From the NCBI GenBank assembly GCA_019638515.1, contig JAHBTS010000008.1, forward strand, positions 1-64,000: 64,000 bases of DNA. Reading direction: 5' to 3'. The first letter of the stretch is position 1. Every line of letters starts with the position of its first letter. Shown here one piece after another: positions 62,047 to 64,000 of this stretch. The notes under the pieces were generated by a model. That model was given only the letters and a program-made list of their open reading frames with translations, was not told the origin of the DNA and made no database searches. The DNA comes from Chitinophagales bacterium. Lineage in GTDB: Bacteria; Bacteroidota; Bacteroidia; Chitinophagales; LD1. The position numbers and the translations under genes were made by a program.

Positions 62047-63411
62047 TTATTTTTTCAGCGCTTTGGTGGCATTTACATCTAAGCGCTTCCCGTTTTTATA
62101 GGCAATAACAAAGGCATCGGGAAAGCCGTTTGCAGCAGCTTTAGATTGTAGTTTTTCGGCTTCTTCGTAGCTGTTGAATTTTCCGGCCATAAAACGGTGT
62201 ATGCCATTGGGAAGTGTTTCTACTTCTATATTTCCAAACAGCGGTTGTAATTTAGGATAAGCAGAAAGCGGTTTAGCCGAAGCTAAAAGTTGCAAGTAAA
62301 AGGCATATTCACTTTGCACAGAAGCAGCGGTTGCAGGTACTTCTTTTTTAGTAGAGGCAGTGGATGCTTGTTGGTTGGAATTGTTATTGCTTGGCTTGGT
62401 TGCCGATGTAGCAGCGGGCTGGGTGGAAGCAGCAGCGGTTTCCTGCCGGGCTGTTTTAGCAGCTGTTGGTTGGGCAGTTATTGGTGTTTCGTCATCGTTA
62501 GTAGTTGCCTTTTTGGGTGGCGTATTGGTATTGGCAATAATAGAATTATCGGCTTCTTGGTTGCTGCTTGTTTTGGTGGCAGTTGTATTGGTAGCTACTT
62601 TCGTACCTTTTTCGATGGTGTTTTTATAGTCGGTAAAGGCATTAAAAATACCATCGGCAATTTCTTCTTGACCCTTACTGCTGGCTAAATATTTTTCTTC
62701 GGTAGGGTTAGAAATAAAACCAATTTCTGCCAATAGCGAAGGCATAGAAGTTTTGTAGAGTACAAAGAAACCGGCCTGCTTTACACCCCTGCTTTTGTGC
62801 ATACCGGTAAGTTTTGTTTCTATGCGTGCGGCAATATCAATACTTTGGTCTAAAAAAGCATTTTGCTTCATGCTCATAATGATGTGTCCTTCGGGAGAAT
62901 TGGGATTGAAATCATAGTTTTTATCCACATCATCTTCTAACTCAATAACGGCATTTTCGCGTTTGGCAACCTCAAGGTTATCTTCAGATTTGTGCAAGCC
63001 GAGTACATACGTGCTGCTGCCTGTGGCAGTGCGGTTGGTAGAGGAGTTGCAATGGATAGAAATAAACAAATCTGCCTTGTTTTTATTGGCAATATTGGCT
63101 CTTTCTACTAAGGGGATAAATACATCGGTACTGCGTGTGTAAACGATTTTTACTTCAGGGAAGGCTTCTTTTACTTTTTTGCCTAAGTTGAGTGCCACAG
63201 CGAGCGCTACGTCTTTTTCTTGGGTTTTGTTTAACCCAATTGCTCCGGGGTCTTTTCCGCCATGCCCTGCATCAATTACAATAGTTTTTACTGTAAAATG
63301 CGGAGTAGCAATGCTCACTTTTACCAACAATACACTCAAAAAAAATAATATAAACGCAGTACGCACGTTTCGTGTTTTTTTAGCTTTGATGCCTGAATAA
63401 ATAAAATCCAC
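62047..63411 (-). CDS. N-acetylmuramoyl-L-alanine amidase with C-terminal SPOR domain
   Basis: About 454 residues: an N-terminal hydrophobic signal region, an Amidase_3 domain (IVIDAGHGGKDPGAIG, then FISIHCNSSTNRT and LAEIGFISNPTEEKYL, giving the zinc His pair and catalytic Glu), a Thr/Ala/Ser/Gln-rich linker of about 100 residues, and a SPOR domain (FYLQLLASAKPLSAYPKL...FMAGKFNSYEEAEKLQSKAAANGFPDAFVIAY) that binds denuded glycan at the division site. It cuts peptide from glycan during cell separation. No ATG exists; start may be GTG 63411, GTG 63366 or TTG 63426. It is divergent from lptD. Confidence 0.9.
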   Translation of the reverse strand: MDFIYSGIKAKKTRNVRTAFILFFLSVLLVKVSIATPHFTVKTIVIDAGHGGKDPGAIGLNKTQEKDVALAVALNLGKKVKEAFPEVKIVYTRSTDVFIPLVERANIANKNKADLFISIHCNSSTNRTATGSSTYVLGLHKSEDNLEVAKRENAVIELEDDVDKNYDFNPNSPEGHIIMSMKQNAFLDQSIDIAARIETKLTGMHKSRGVKQAGFFVLYKTSMPSLLAEIGFISNPTEEKYLASSKGQEEIADGIFNAFTDYKNTIEKGTKVATNTTATKTSSNQEADNSIIANTNTPPKKATTNDDETPITAQPTAAKTARQETAAASTQPAATSATKPSNNNSNQQASTASTKKEVPATAASVQSEYAFYLQLLASAKPLSAYPKLQPLFGNIEVETLPNGIHRFMAGKFNSYEEAEKLQSKAAANGFPDAFVIAYKNGKRLDVNATKALKK

Positions 63412-63456
63412 ATTACACAAGGTCAAAAATATACTTCTTATTATCTTCTAAAACTG

Positions 63457-64000
63457 TTGAATATCACCACAGTTGCGCTATTGTCTATTTTTTTATTTTC
63501 AACAAGTGCAGTGGCGCAGCAGGGCGGAAAATCTACTTCTACCCGCCAGGCTTTAATGGGTGTGCGCGATACTTTGGCGGTTGCCGATACGCTTGCACCT
63601 AAGCGCGATACTGCCAAGGTAGAAAAGGTAGATACGCTTGCTTTAAAATTTGCAGATAGCGAGATTAAGAACCCTATCAACTACACTGCCGAAGATTCAA
63701 TTGTGTATGATTTAGAAACGCGCACCATGCTGTTGTACAATAAGGCAGATGTAAAGTACGATAACATTGCGCTGGCAGCCGATTCTGTAGAGTTCGATTG
63801 GAAAACATTTACACTTTCTGCCGGAGGAAAGAAAAACGATTCTACCGGAGAGGTATCGGGCAAGCCGGTGTTTACTGAATCGGGAAAAGAGTATCGCGCA
63901 GGGCGAATGGCATACAATTTCAAAACCAAGCGCGGAAAAATTTTTGATGTAATTACCCAAGAAGGCGAGGCGTATATTCATAGTGAAGCTGTGAAGCGAA
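63457..64000 (+). CDS. lptD: LptD-like LPS assembly protein, N-terminal part (cut by right edge)
   Basis: The first 181 codons of a gene that continues past the window. The frame is open from a stop at 63394. TTG 63457 is the best start: it opens a signal peptide (NITTVALLSIFLFSTSAVAQ), and no ATG exists in frame before it. After a Thr/Asp-rich linker comes the OstA-like beta-jellyroll: YTAEDSIVYDLETRTMLLYNKADVKYDNIALAADSVEFDW, then GKPVFTESGKEYRAGRMAYNFKTKRGKIFDVITQEGEAYIHSE, which is the pattern of the Bacteroidota LptD. It places LPS in the outer leaflet. Divergent from the amidase, with the start codons about 50 bases apart. Confidence 0.88.
   Translation, partial: MNITTVALLSIFLFSTSAVAQQGGKSTSTRQALMGVRDTLAVADTLAPKRDTAKVEKVDTLALKFADSEIKNPINYTAEDSIVYDLETRTMLLYNKADVKYDNIALAADSVEFDWKTFTLSAGGKKNDSTGEVSGKPVFTESGKEYRAGRMAYNFKTKRGKIFDVITQEGEAYIHSEAVKR

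Noticed and set aside
1-64000. CRISPR arrays, insertion sequences, prophage, integrative elements or defence islands
   Set aside because: I looked for direct repeats with spacers, terminal inverted repeats, transposase or integrase motifs and restriction or toxin genes and found none. The WYL protein alone is not evidence of a defence system.

Overview
This 64 kb window is ordinary chromosomal DNA from a member of the Bacteroidota, probably a non-intestinal environmental lineage; I cannot place it below phylum level with confidence. The evidence is: two proteins with the C-terminal sorting domain of the type IX secretion system (T9SS), a GldB-like gliding lipoprotein, a HmuY/TonB-receptor pair, two short RpoD-type sigma factors that lack region 1.1, and a three-gene succinate dehydrogenase of the Wolinella/Bacteroides type. 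Many lipoproteins carry a short leader ending in S-[SA]-C. Promoters look like the Bacteroidota type (TTTG, about 19 bases, then TAnnTTTG), and several tRNA genes carry them. The DNA is AT-rich and even in character. I saw no transposase, integrase, phage gene, CRISPR array or rRNA operon.

Layout. 1-2 kb: three small exported proteins on the minus strand, each with its own terminator. 2-5.6 kb: crotonase, panD, a flippase-like membrane protein, a heptose-phosphate adenylyltransferase and an SDR on the plus strand, meeting a coupled M28 peptidase/GMC oxidoreductase pair on the minus strand (5.6-8.2 kb). 8.4-14 kb: an envelope block (DUF6089 barrel, uppS, bamA), then DUF1761 and a methyltransferase. 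14-19 kb: tRNA-Val, a Cys-rich lipoprotein, and a compact operon of an alkyl-DHAP-synthase-like flavoenzyme, a glycerol-3-phosphate dehydrogenase and a diacylglycerol-kinase-like lipid kinase. 19.7-23.3 kb: sdhCAB. 23.4-29.4 kb: a T9SS cargo protein, two RpoD paralogues, an alpha/beta hydrolase, a WYL-only protein and tRNA-Ala. 29.5-34 kb: cysteine desulfurase, waaA, a repeat protein and pyrD. 34-37 kb: an arginase-like protein facing OsmC and hutI. 37-44.6 kb: WbqC, gcvT, an ABC ATPase, a cobalamin adenosyltransferase, an FMN reductase, a crotonase, a BKACE enzyme, a class V aminotransferase and lipB. 44.6-45.5 kb: three tRNAs and an acyl-CoA-binding protein. 45.5-53 kb: a peroxiredoxin-like protein, DUF4159, tilS, a queuosine-mannosyltransferase-like enzyme, thrB, gldB-like and paaG-like genes. 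53-58 kb: HmuY with its TonB receptor, and a GT39-like membrane protein. 58-64 kb: hemolysin III, a T9SS cargo protein, an AtpZ-like protein, a DUF3298 lipoprotein, creD, and an amidase divergent from lptD, which runs off the right edge.

The themes are cell-envelope construction (uppS, bamA, waaA, heptose adenylyltransferase, lptD, amidase, lipid kinase), aerobic carbon metabolism (sdh, gcvT, hutI, crotonases, BKACE) and tRNA biology. The points I find most worth following are the putative ether-lipid operon, the predicted queuosine glycosyltransferase coupled to tilS, an arginase-like protein with altered metal ligands, a nine-repeat exported protein inside the waaA-pyrD run, and the close pair of RpoD paralogues.
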